DNA of 64,000 nt from Tillus elongatus (taxonomy: Eukaryota > Arthropoda > Insecta > Coleoptera > Cleridae), in the NCBI GenBank assembly GCA_964006375.1, contig OZ023269.1, positions 61,305,968 to 61,369,967 on the forward strand, in the 5' to 3' direction. Under the pieces are notes generated by a model that was given only the letters and a program-made list of their open reading frames with translations, was not told the DNA's origin and ran no database searches. This document shows positions 41,012 through 52,231 of the stretch, piece by piece. Each line of letters begins with the position of its first letter. Position 1 is the first letter of the stretch. A program made the translations under genes and the position numbers.

Positions 41012-43513
41012 ATGCCAAAAGTCAGAGTGGGTGACAAATATACAAAAAAATATTGTGATCAGGATATTGAAAAAGCTCTTGAACTAATCAAGAAAGGAAC
41101 CTCAATCAGAGAAGCAGCAAGATATTTTAAGGTTCCAAGAGCAACCCTGCAATTCAGGAGAAGTACCAAATTTATCAAGTCAAATTTAGGTCCGAATCCT
41201 ATTCTCACACCCAATGAAGAAGAACTTCTGGTTAAATGGGTATTCGAGAACCACAAGAAAGGATTTCCTCGTCGCAAAGAGGACTTGCAAGAATCAGTAA
41301 GGTTATTCTTAGAGAAAAATCCACGTCCCAATCCATTTATAAGAAATCATCCAGGAGATGGTTGGTACAAAGCCTTTCTTCGTCGTCATCCAGAGGTAAC
41401 AATACGTATATCTGAGGCAGTTACTGCCGCAAGTGCAACCATTTCAGTATCAGACCTTAAAAAGTGGTTTGGTAACATTTATGATTATCTAAAGTCAAAA
41501 GATCTGGAAGGCATATTAAAAGACCCAGGACGAATACTCAACGGAGATGAGACATGTTTTAACTTGTGTCCGAAAAATACAAAAGTTCTTGCTCCAAGAG
41601 GAAGCAGAAATGTTTATGAGGTTGAACACGCGCCGTCCAAAACAGCAATTACAGTAATGTTTACTTTCACTGCATCTGGTAAAGTTACACCACCAATGGT
41701 GATTTACCCTTATAAACGGTTGCCTGCTAATATCGCTAAATCAGTTCCTGATGAATGGGGAGTTGGCTTGAGTGATTCTGGGTGGATGCGTGCTGAGATA
41801 TTTTATGAATATATTTCAAACGTACTGCACCCCTATTTAAAAAAACATAATGTGAAATTTCCCATCATTCTCTTTGTAGACGGGCACAGCACACACTTAA
41901 CCTATCAACTAAGTGAACTTTGTAGTCAACTGGAAATTATACCGATTTGCCTTTATCCCAATGCCACACGAATTCTTCAGCCTGCTGATGTGGCAGCCTT
42001 CAAACCGATAAAAAATGGTTGGAAGAAGGCAGTAGTTGAGTGGAGACGCGACCATACCAATGAAACATTAAGCAAAGAGCACTTTGCAACAGTTCTTGAA
42101 AATGTTATCAAAAACGTTGCAAAGTCAACTATCATCCAAAATGGGTTTAAAGCTTGTGGCTTGTACCCATGGAATCCAAATGCGATAGACGTCACAAAAT
42201 GTTTGGGAGCTGCTAAAGTCAATACATACGAACAAACTGGTTTGAAAAAAAATTACGTCCTGTCGTATCCAGCATTTAAAGAAATTGTTGGTGAAAATTA
42301 TATTAATGAATTTCAAAAAGGACAGCATTGCATCAACAACCATTCAGAAGAATTCGGTATGCTGTACAGTATGTGGAAGAGATTCAAACCAAAAGAAGAC
42401 ATTTCTGAAGTATCGGTAGAAGAAATAAATCCCACACATATCAATCCTAATGAATTGTCACAGGAAACTCATGCATCACCAATAGCCAGAGAAAGCACAG
42501 ACGGACTTGATATTAGTGCTAGGCTAAAATCAACCAGCGCAGCAAACCTCGATACCTATTTGGAAAACAATGACTCAACCCTTACCTTGAGAAATATCAA
42601 TATAGAAGAAATACCAATTGTTTTCGAAGATTATAACGGTGACATTTTTCAACTAACACAACCATGTCAATCTGGAAAACTTGTGAGTGATCATAATGCT
42701 TCCGGAATATGCCCTACAACGGACTCCTGTTTATATAAGATAGACCATTTAACCATGGCCTCTGTAGATACTGAAAATACTTCAGCAGATGTAAGTCTTG
42801 ATACATTCTTACAGTGGCCTCAAACTCCTGCGAGAAAGGGTAAGAGGCAAAGCGAAAGACTTCCGTTTGTCTTAACATCAACTCAATGGAAGAAAATCAT
42901 GAGTGATAAGGAACAAACTAAAAAAGAGAAAGAAACTGAGAAAGAAGAGAGGAAAGTTAAAAGGCTTGAGAATAAATTGAGGAAAACAGCAGAGAACTTC
43001 AAGAAATTAGAAAACAAAAATGTTAAAAAGCAATATTTTAAGAGTAAAAACAAATGTAGATCAGAAGCGTCAAATCCACATGACGATGTGAATGAAAATA
43101 TAAGAAATAGGGAAAACATAGGACGTGAGTTTGATGATGAAGAGAACACATCGGGCAGCCAACAATACCAACTTTTAAGAATACAACAAGCCACCAAACA
43201 TCTTTTTGGTAGCAGTGACACCAAGAATGAATACAGTTCTCAAGATGGTACAAGTTCAAGGATACATATTTTATCCAATGTTAGGTTAGAGAATGCACAA
43301 GAGACTTGTGGTTTGAGCTTAGAAGATAATGTGAGAAAAATTAACGGCTTATGTTTTACTTGCACCAACAATATGAATGAATCAAATATTGGTATAAAAT
43401 GTAAATCCTGCACCAGAGCTTTCATTCTGAATTGTATAAGGAAAATGAATTTACATAAATCAAACTCTACTATATTTCATTGTAAATCGTGCTTAAAAAT
43501 TTCCATTAATTGA
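41012..43513 (+). CDS. pogo-class transposase with degenerate C-terminal PHD-like finger (833 aa)
   Basis: Residues 10-50 form a psq-type helix-turn-helix (IEKALELIKKGTSIREAARY). Residues 63-132 are CENP-B-like DNA binding (GWYKAFLRRHPEVTIR). Residues 170-400 form the DDE domain with Asp179 (LNGDETCFNL), Asp290 (ILFVDGHSTHL) and Asp326 (LQPADVAAFKPIKNGW), a DD35D triad. Residues ~635-690 are a Lys/Glu-rich coiled coil and basic stretch. The C-terminus has C781, C784, C797, C800, C808, C824 and C827 in PHD-like spacing, but Ile805 stands where the PHD His is expected. I chose ATG 41,012 because the HTH follows directly and the upstream frame is probably intronic. AATAAA at 43,516 is just after the stop. 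Nuclear; acts on its own termini. Confidence 0.93.
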   Translation: MPKVRVGDKYTKKYCDQDIEKALELIKKGTSIREAARYFKVPRATLQFRRSTKFIKSNLGPNPILTPNEEELLVKWVFENHKKGFPRRKEDLQESVRLFLEKNPRPNPFIRNHPGDGWYKAFLRRHPEVTIRISEAVTAASATISVSDLKKWFGNIYDYLKSKDLEGILKDPGRILNGDETCFNLCPKNTKVLAPRGSRNVYEVEHAPSKTAITVMFTFTASGKVTPPMVIYPYKRLPANIAKSVPDEWGVGLSDSGWMRAEIFYEYISNVLHPYLKKHNVKFPIILFVDGHSTHLTYQLSELCSQLEIIPICLYPNATRILQPADVAAFKPIKNGWKKAVVEWRRDHTNETLSKEHFATVLENVIKNVAKSTIIQNGFKACGLYPWNPNAIDVTKCLGAAKVNTYEQTGLKKNYVLSYPAFKEIVGENYINEFQKGQHCINNHSEEFGMLYSMWKRFKPKEDISEVSVEEINPTHINPNELSQETHASPIARESTDGLDISARLKSTSAANLDTYLENNDSTLTLRNINIEEIPIVFEDYNGDIFQLTQPCQSGKLVSDHNASGICPTTDSCLYKIDHLTMASVDTENTSADVSLDTFLQWPQTPARKGKRQSERLPFVLTSTQWKKIMSDKEQTKKEKETEKEERKVKRLENKLRKTAENFKKLENKNVKKQYFKSKNKCRSEASNPHDDVNENIRNRENIGREFDDEENTSGSQQYQLLRIQQATKHLFGSSDTKNEYSSQDGTSSRIHILSNVRLENAQETCGLSLEDNVRKINGLCFTCTNNMNESNIGIKCKSCTRAFILNCIRKMNLHKSNSTIFHCKSCLKISIN

Positions 43514-43846
43514 AAAATAAATTGTTGCATGATGTTTGTTTATTATTCCCATAGAAAATTAATTGTTTACAGCTGACATCGAAGGGTATGACAATCACTG
43601 TAAGAGATGTTAGGCCAATCACTATATGCCTATGGCCAATCACTACTTTTATGAGTTGGTCAACAATTTAGAATTTTTTATTCTTTTTTGAACAGTTTAA
43701 GTCAAAAAAAAGTATGTTATCATCAAAAATAATATATCTTATATTATACTGTGCGACTACAGTTTTCCTAGTTGATTAATATACAAGAAGGAGCGCTGTA
43801 ACCTTAATATTCGTACAAATGGCCAATAACTGTATCGTTTACCCTA

Positions 43847-43986
43847 TGCTACACAACATAACTCGTCAATATTTATCCATTTATTTTCCTATTTTCCCTC
43901 GTTATTTGCTAAAAATCCTATACTGCAATAAAAAGCCGAAAATGACATTTCGAGTTATTAATCCTCTGAAGTTAGCTAAGTTGGTC
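43847..43986. other. Short flank right of the pogo element
   Basis: About 140 bp with no recognisable content. It continues the debris seen left of 40,358. Confidence 0.3.
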
Positions 43987-43999
43987 TTATAGTTTTGTT

Positions 44000-44431
<432 letters not shown>

Positions 44432-44872
44432 GGATTTTAATTAGATAGTCGGATTGCCACGTCCAAGTTCTGAGCTAACTTTTATTTAAAAGCCAGCTCA
44501 GAACTGTTTTGGCCGGGGAATCCGACTGCCTAATTAATGTTTAATCTATTTGGAATGGGATGATTTTTCTGGCTAATTTTTCAGGAAAATCTGCCCGGTA
44601 CAAATAGATTAAACATTCCTTTGCTTTAATTAGACAGTCGGATTCCCCCGTCCATACCAATTCTGAAGTGGCTTTTAATTAAAGATTAACTCAGACGGGG
44701 AATTCGACTGTCTAATTAAAACAAACCAATGTTTAATCTATTTGGACCGGACAGATTTTCCTGGATAATTTTCCAGGAAAATCTGCCCGGTCCAAATGGC
44801 TTAAATATTGCTTTGTTTTAATTAGTCGGATTCCCACTTAATTTACAGCCAGCTCAGAACTGGCATGGACGG

Positions 44873-44903
<31 letters not shown>

Positions 44904-45055
44904 ATGTTTTATCAACTTGCAATGGGCAGATTTTCCTGGCTAATAGCAAATAGATTAAACATTGCTTTGTGTTAATTACATAGTCGGATTCCCACGTCCA
45001 TGTCAGTTCTGCGCTGACTTTTAATTAAAAGCCAGCTCAGGACTGGTATGGACGG

Positions 45056-45086
<31 letters not shown>

Positions 45087-46071
45087 ATATTTAATCTATG
45101 GGCAGATTCTCCTCCATATAGATTAAACATTAATTTGTCTAATTAATTTGTATAATTAATGTTTAATCTGTTTGGAATGGCTCGGAATCTGCTCGGTCCA
45201 AATAGATCAAACATTGCTTTGTTTTAATTCGGATTCCCCCGTCCACACCAGTTCTGCGATGACTTATTATTAAAAATCAGCTCAGAATTGGCATGGACGT
45301 GGGAATCCGACTATCTAATTAAAACAAAGCAATGCAGATTTACCTGGAAAATTAGCCAGGAAAATCTACCCATTCCAAATAGATTAAACATTGCTTCGTT
45401 TGAATTAGACAGTCGGATTCTCCCGTCCATACCAGTTCTGAGCTGGCTTTTAATTAAAAGTCAGCTCAGAACTGGCATTAACATGGGAATCCGACTATCT
45501 ATATAAATAAAGCGATGTTTAATTTATTTGGACCGGGCAGATTTCCCTGGAAAATCAGCTAGGAAAATCTGCCCATTCCAAATAGATTAAACATTGCTTT
45601 ATTTTAATTGGATAGTCGGATTCCCATGTTAATGCCAGTTCTGAGCTGACTTTTAATTAAAAGTTATCTCAGAACTGACATGGACGTGAGAATCTGACTA
45701 TATAATTAAAACAAAGCAATGTTTAATTTATTTGCAGATTTTCCTGGAAAAGTAGCCAGGAAAATCTGCCCATTCCAAATAGATTAAATATTGCTTTGTT
45801 TTAATTAGACTGTCGGATTCCCTCGTCCATACCAGTTCTGAGCTGGCTGTTTATTAAAAGTTGGCTAAGAACTGGCATGGACGTGGGAATCCGACTATCT
45901 AATTAAAACAAAGCAATGTTTAATCTATTTGGACAGGCCGGATTTTCCTGGAGAATTAGTCAAGAAAATCTGCCCATTCCAATAAGATTAAACATTGCTT
46001 TGTCTTAATTAGATAGCTCAGAACTGGTATGGACGGGGCAATTCGACTGTCTAATTAAAACAAGGCAATGT
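44432..46071. repeat. Alternating-orientation palindromic array, block 2
   Basis: About 1.64 kb of the same monomer as block 1 in alternating directions, with some shortened units (for example near 45,090-45,170). It is broken at TTAA 46,072-46,075 by a piggyBac-derived piece. Confidence 0.92.
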
Positions 46072-46757
46072 TTAACACTTTCGCTGTGGGAATTAATTAG
46101 CATAATTCCACCGTGTGCGGAGGTAGTAACTTTCTTAAAGGTAAGTAAATTTTTGTCCAGTAACTTAAATTAAAACAAATATAACTGAGTTTGTCCAGTA
46201 TTGGTTTGATTTTGTTAAAGACGCACATTGGCGCCGTCTGCATATTTATAAGAATTTATGCAATAATGCAGAAAGCGCGCATGTGCGTCCTATTTTTTGA
46301 AGATAATATTCACTTTACCCATATAAAACATTCTTTTATTTGCATAAAATATATATAAAAAAAGAAATATTCTAAAAACTAACAAAAAAATGTCTTCTTT
46401 ATTTATAAAATCTTATTACAGTATATCTTATAAAATCTCCTTATGGTAATTTAGAAAACATGTGCCTAAACATGGTCCCGGATTTCCAGGGCACGCTACA
46501 CAATGGTACGTTGTGTCTTTTCTGACTTTTTGTGCGCATGCGCGACATTGTTTTCGGAGAGTTTTGCCCTTTTCGTTTGTCCCCTGGATTTTGGTAGGCA
46601 TATGTTCCATACTAATTGTATTTTTTCTTATTTGGTGTGACGCCGATGGTTCTGGTAAAAAATTTTCTAATACTGCCAGTCTGAACTATTGCAATGTCAT
46701 GTTTCTGCAAGAATATTTCTTATACAATGAATAGGAATTCAGTAACACAAGTTGAAG
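46072..46757 (-). mobile_element. piggyBac 3'-end fragment with terminal sequence
   Basis: TTAA followed by CACTTTCGCTGTGG looks like a piggyBac terminus inserted in the array monomer. About 350 bp of non-coding sequence leads to the end of a transposase on the - strand (46,740-46,428). The inner part of the transposon is gone. The right boundary to the array near 46,757 has no clear TTAA, so the element is truncated. A second, shorter copy is at 47,401-47,705. Confidence 0.65.
46428..46740 (-). pseudogene. piggyBac transposase, C-terminal Cys-rich domain
   Basis: The frame 46,610-46,428 reads KTLRKQCRACAQKVRKDTTY, then CVACPGNPGPCLGTCFLNYH. The CX2C...CX2C...C...CF-x-YH arrangement is the Cys-rich DNA-binding finger at the end of many piggyBac transposases. 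Upstream sequence to about 46,740 continues the preceding helix region in another frame (LPEPSASHQ-like). No catalytic domain is present. Confidence 0.7.
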
Positions 46758-46917
46758 AATATGGATGGCAAGTTTCCTGGCTAATTTTCCAGGAAAATCT
46801 GCCCGGTCCAAATAGATTAAACATTGCTTTGTTTTAATTAGAAAGTCGGATTCCCACGCCCATGACAGTTCTGAGCTGAAATTTAATTTAAAGCCAGCTG
46901 AGAACTGGTATGGACGG

Positions 46918-46948
<31 letters not shown>

Positions 46949-47400
46949 ATGTTTAATCTACTTGGAATGGCAGATTTTCCTGGCTAATTTTCCAGGAAAA
47001 TCTCCCCGGTCCAAATAGATTAATCATTGCTTTGTTGTAATTAGATAGTCGGATTCCCACGTCCATGTCAGTTCCGCGCTGACTTGTAATTAAATGCCAG
47101 CTCAGAACTGGTATGGACAGGAGAATCCGACTATCTAATTAAAACAAAGCAAGGTTTAAACATTGCTCCAGATAGATTAATCTATTTGGACCGGCAGATT
47201 TTCATGCTGACTTATTAATTAATTAAAAGCCAGCTCAGAACTGGTATGGACGGGGGAATCCGACTGTCTAATTAAAACAAAGTAATGTTTAATCTATTTG
47301 GATTTCCTGAAAATCTGCCAGGAAAATTTGCTCATTGATTAAACATTGCCTTGTTTCAATTAAATAGTCGGATTCCCCCGTGTATACCAGTTCTGAGCTG
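46758..47400. repeat. Alternating-orientation palindromic array, block 3
   Basis: Continuation of the same ~105-bp monomer. It includes one compact stretch, AACATTGCTCCAGATAGATT near 47,160, where an axis has been deleted. The variant recurs at 48,660. Confidence 0.9.
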
Positions 47401-47705
47401 TCTTTTCTTTATTTATAAAATCTTATTACAGTATGTCCTTAAAAATCTCATTATGGTAATTTAGAAAACATGTGCTAAACACAGTCCTGGATTTCCAGGG
47501 CACGCTACACAATGGTACGTTGTGTCTTTTCTGACTTTTTTGGGCGCATGCGCGACATTGTTTTCGAAAGGTTTGTATTTTTCTTATTTGGTGTGACGCC
47601 GACGGTTCTGGTAACATTTTTTCTAATACTGCCAGTCTGAACTATTGCAATGTCATGTTTCTGCCAGAATATTTCTTATACAATGAATGAGATTTCAGTA
47701 ACACA
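47401..47705 (-). mobile_element. piggyBac 3'-end fragment, second copy
   Basis: Starts abruptly inside an array monomer at CTTTATTTATAAAATC and repeats 46,398-46,745. It encodes QCRACAQKSQKRHNVPLCSV, with frame damage, and the final GTCFLNYHNEI equivalent. About 40 codons of the linker are missing relative to the first copy. The two pieces probably spread with the array by recombination. Confidence 0.65.
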
Positions 47706-48231
47706 AGTTAAATTGAAAGTTTACTCTCTAATTTTCCAAGAAAATCTGCCCGGTCCAAATAGATTAGACATTGCTGTGTTTTAATTAGATAGTCGCATTC
47801 CCACATGCATGCCAGTTCTGAGCTGACTTTTAATTAACAGCCGGCTCAGAACTGGTATGGACGGGACATTCAGACATTTGGGATGGGCAGATTTTCCTAT
47901 CTGATTTTCCAGAAAAATCCAATTAGATTAAGCATTGCTTTGTTTTAATAAGATAGTCGGATTCCCCCGTCCATGCCAGTTCTGAGCTAACTTTTAATTA
48001 AAATCCAGCTCAGAACTGGTAAAGACGGCGGAATCCTACTGTCTAATTAAAACAAAGCACTGTTTAATCTATTTGGAATGGGCAGATTTTCCAGGCTAAT
48101 TTTCTAAGAAAATCTGCACGGTCCATATAGATTAAACATTGCTTTGTTTTAATTAGATAGTCGGATTCCCCGTCCATGCGAGTTCTGACCTGACTTTTAA
48201 TTAAAAGCCAGGTCAGAACTGGTATGGACGG

Positions 48232-48262
<31 letters not shown>

Positions 48263-48756
48263 ATGTTTAATCTATTTGGAATAGACAGATTTTCCGGGCT
48301 ATGTTTTCAGGAAAATCTGACCGTCCAAATAGATTAAACATTGCTGTGTTTTAATTAGATATTCGGATTTCCACGCCCATGCCAATTCTGACTTTTAATT
48401 AAAAGCCAGCTCAGAACTGTTATGGACGGGGGAATCCGACTGCCCAATTAATGTTTAATCTATTTGGAATGGGCTGATTTTCCTGGTTAATTTTCCAGGA
48501 AAATCTGCCCGGTCCAAATAGATTAAACATTGCTTTGTTTTAATTAGATAGTCTGATTCTCACGTCCATGTCAGTTCCGCGCTGACTTGTAATTAAATAC
48601 CAGCTCAGAACTGGTATGGACGGGTGAACCCGACTATCTAATTAAAACAAAGCAATGTTTAAACATTGCTCCAAATAGATTAATCTATTTGGACCGGCAA
48701 ATTTTCATGCTGACTTATTAATTAATTAAAAGACAGCTCAGAACTGGTATAGACGG

Positions 48757-48787
<31 letters not shown>

Positions 48788-49169
48788 ATGTTTAATCTAT
48801 AGGCAGATTTCCTGGAAATCTGCCCATAGGTTAAACATTGCTTTGTTTTAATTAGTCAGTCGGATTCCCCCGTCCATAGCAGTTCTGAGCTGGCTTTAAA
48901 TTAAATGTCAGCTCAGAACTGACATGGACGTGGGAATCCGACTATCTAATTAAAACAAAGCAAAGTTTAATCTATTTGCACCGGGCAGATTTTCCTGGAA
49001 AATTAGCCAGGAAAATCTGCCTGGTCCAAATAGATTAAACCTTGCTTTGTTTTAATTAGATAGTCGGATTCCCACGTTCATGCCAGTTCTTAGCTGACTT
49101 ATAATCAAAAGCCAGCTCAGAACATGTATGGACGGGGGAATTCGACTGTCTAATTAATGTTTAATCTAT
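47706..49169. repeat. Alternating-orientation palindromic array, block 4
   Basis: About 1.46 kb, with the most regular monomers of the window (for example 48,120-48,520). It ends in ATGTTTAATCTAT (49,157-49,169), which is the left target duplication of the RTE-type LINE. Confidence 0.92.
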
Positions 49170-51873
49170 AGATTTACTACTCGGGTAACAACGACGCAAA
49201 TCACCGAAACGGAGTAGCGATTGTGGTGGAAGGTAACTTTTGTCAAGCTATAACTGGCATCATCCCCATCTCAGATAGAGTAATGATAATAAGAGCAACA
49301 AACAACCCAAAGAATACTTAACATCATTCAAGCATACGCCCCCGCTTCCGATAAGAGTGAAGAAGAAATAGAACAATTCTATAATGAAATTGAACAAGCT
49401 GTGGATGTCACAAAGAACAGAGATACAACAATAATAATGGGAGACTGCAACGCAAAAGTTGGAAATGGGAAAGTAGAAGGTCTTATTGGTGATTTTGGGT
49501 TGGGCACAAGAAATGAAAGAGGGGATAGATTGACACAGTTCTGTCAAGAGCAAGACAAGGTGATTACTAACACATACTTTAAATTGCCTGATAGGAGGCT
49601 TTATACTTGGACATCAGCCGCTGATAACACCAAACACATAATTAGGAATCAAATTGATTACGTCCTAACTAATAAAAGGTACCGAAACTCCATAATATCG
49701 GCTAAGACTTATCCTGGAGCAGATGCAGCAGCAGATCATAATCCAGTAATAGTAAGGCTCAGAGTACGATTGAAAAAGCTAAAATCCCAACAAAACAAAA
49801 AACATCTACAAACCTTAAACTTTAAAAGCCCAACAATGAGAGAACAATTGACCAATAATATTAACAACGAACTAAGTAAGATCAGAGCTGAACCGAATGA
49901 AGATCAAAACATAATATGGAATACCATCAAAACCATGATAACGACTTTAACAAAAGAGTTACTGCAAACAAAGAATACTGTTCAGAAACAAAAACCATGG
50001 ATAACTGACGAAGTTTTAAAACTAATGGAAGAAATAAGAACTTACAAAAACATAAACAACAATGCATATAATCATATACATAGTGAGATAAGAAAAAGAA
50101 TACGTGAAGCCAAAGAAAAGTGGTACAGAGAAAAATGTGTGGAGATAGAAGATTTGAAAGTGAAACACGATGATCTTAACCTGTATAAAAAAATTAGGGA
50201 GGTGGCTGGCAAAACCAAAGCAATGTTTTGCTGAACAGAGATGGTAAAATAATCCCAGACACTGCAGGGAAGCTGGCAAGATGGAAGGAGTATATCCAGG
50301 AACTATTCGACGATGACAGACAACAAGAAATAGTAGAAGAGGACACAGAAGGAGATTTGGGCACAACAATAACAAAGGAAGAGGTAATGCACGCGGTAAA
50401 ATGGCAAAGTCTAATAAAGCTCCAGGACCCGACGAAATTCCAGCAGAAATATTAAACTAATCACAGAAGATCAAATGGACATATTGGTGGAACTATTTAG
50501 CACAATATACAACACAGGAATCATTCCCTGCGAATGGCTTAGATCGACCTTCATTTCAGTACCAAAAAAGGTTAATGCAAAAGAATGTAGCGACCAACGA
50601 ACTATCAGTCTAATGAGTCACGCTCTCAAAATATTCCTAAAGATAATACACCAGAGAATTTTTAGGAAATTAGAACAAGATATTAGAAAAACCCAAATTG
50701 GCTTCAGAAATGCAATGGGAACAATAGAAGCCTTGTTTGCCTTCAATGTGTTGACTCAAAGATGCATGGACATTAATCAGCCGATGTATGTCTGTTTCCT
50801 TGACTACAACAGAGCATTTGATAGAGTCCGCCACAACCACCTCATTCGGTTACTTAAAAGTAAAAATATAGACATGAAAGATATTAGAATAATAAATAAT
50901 TTATACTACAGCCAGACGGCTAATATCAAGGTGGACAATGAACTCTCAGAAGAAGTAAAGATATAACGTGGTGTAAGGCAAGGATATGTACTATCGCCGC
51001 TATTATTTAATCTTTACTCGGAAGAAAACATTCATAGAGCACTGGAAGAAACAACAATAGGAGTAAAGGTCAATGTATAACTCATTAACAATATCGACGA
51101 CACCATACTCATTGCCGAAACAATAGAAGATTTACAGAGCTTAGTAGATCAAGTAGTGACGAGTAGCGAAGAGAGCGGACTTACCTTAAATATCAAAAAG
51201 ACCAAATTTATGACCATTACAAAATCAGTTCAGCAACAGGAAAACCTATGGATCAACGGAGAACTAGTAGAGAAAGTCAGTAAGTACAGGTACCTGGGAA
51301 CAACTGTCAATGAAAATAATGAGTACACTGAAGAAATTAAATCAAGAATTGGACGAGCAAGAACCATATTTAACAGAATGAGTAGCGTGTTATGCAGTAG
51401 AAATCTTAACTTACAACTTAGAGTCAGAATATTGAGATGCTACGTTTTCTCGGTGTTGCTATATGGGATGAAATCATGGACGTTAAAGAAAGATATAAGT
51501 GATCGACTGGAGGGATTTGAGATGTGGTCATATAGAAGGAGCTTGAGGATAAATTGGGTATACATGGTAACAAATGAGCAGGTACTGGCAAGAATGAGAA
51601 CAGAAAAAGAAATATTGCACACAATCAAAATAAGGAGGCTGAAATATCCGGGCCACGTGATGAGAGGAGAGAAATATGTATTGTTGCAGAATATTATGCA
51701 GGGAAAGATACGGGGAAAGAGAAGCAGAGGAAGAAGACGCATTTCCTGGCTAAATAGCCTGAGACAATGGTACAGCTGTAGTTGTGTTGAGTTGTTCAGA
51801 GCTGTAACATCAAAAGTGAGAGTAGCCATGATGATATTTAACCTTCTAAGAGGAGACGGCATGAAGAAGAAGA
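49170..51873 (+). mobile_element. RTE-type LINE, 5' truncated, inserted in the array
   Basis: Flanked by ATGTTTAATCTAT (49,157-49,169) and ATGTTTGATCTAT (51,874-51,886), a 13-bp duplication with one change. It begins inside the endonuclease (NDANHRNGVAIVVEG-like) and ends with an AAGAAGA tail. Its position shows that it inserted into an existing array monomer. Confidence 0.85.
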
Positions 51874-51881
51874 ATGTTTGA
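49170..51881 (+). pseudogene. RTE-type endonuclease / reverse transcriptase, broken
   Basis: Endonuclease: YAPASDKSEEEIEQFYNEIE, IIMGDCNAKVGNG, NQIDYVLTNKRY and ADHNPVIVRLR, where the usual Ser before Asp-His is Ala. RT (50,475-51,881): RTISLMSHALKIFLKII, QIGFRNAMGT, motif A CFLDYNRAFDRV, RQGYVLSPLLFNLY and IDDTILIAE in place of YADD. The C-terminal part is LKYPGHVMRGEKY and GKRSRGRRRISWLNSL. Frames shift at about 50,231 and 50,453, and stops lie at 50,964 and 51,078. The endonuclease order and the GHVxR...GRxRxxW end identify the RTE clade. Inactive. Confidence 0.85.
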
Positions 51882-52231
51882 TCTATTTGGACCGGGTAGA
51901 TTTTCCTGGAAACTGTCTAATTAAAACAAAGCAATTTTTAACCTATTTGGAATGGGCAGATTTTCCTGGCTAATTTTCCACGAAAATCTGCCTTGCTCAA
52001 ATAGATTAAACATTGCTTTATTTGATTAGATATTCGGATTCCCACGCCCATTCCAGTTCTGAGCTGACTTTTAATTAAAAGGCGGCTCATAAATGTTATA
52101 GACGGGGGAATCCGACTGTCTAATTAAAATAAAAGCAATGTTTAATCTAATTGGAAAGGGCAGATTTTCCTGGCTAATTTTCCAGGAAAATCTGCCCAGT
52201 CCAAATAGACTAAACATTGCTGTGTTTTAAC
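51874..52231. repeat. Alternating-orientation palindromic array, block 5
   Basis: The last ~350 bp of the array, starting with the target duplication and ending where the right foldback arm begins (TTTTAACTTTTTAAAGG). Confidence 0.9.

Larger units (their letters stand above)
40361..43844 (+). mobile_element. Apparently intact pogo-class DNA transposon (3,484 bp)
   Basis: The ends are perfect 25-bp inverted repeats starting GGGTAAACGATACAGTTATT (40,361-40,385 and 43,820-43,844), with a TA duplication outside. Inside are one uninterrupted transposase gene, a probable 5'-UTR intron, and five copies of the motif GGCCAATCACT or its complement in the subterminal regions. The motif core TTGGCC also occurs in the terminal repeats. 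Identical ends and an open gene argue for a recent, possibly still active, insertion into the array or its neighbouring debris. Confidence 0.92.

Noticed and set aside
42883..43224. Long - strand frames inside the pogo transposase
   Set aside because: Leu/Phe/Ser-rich antisense of the Lys/Glu-rich coiled coil. The + strand frame is unbroken and has domain motifs.
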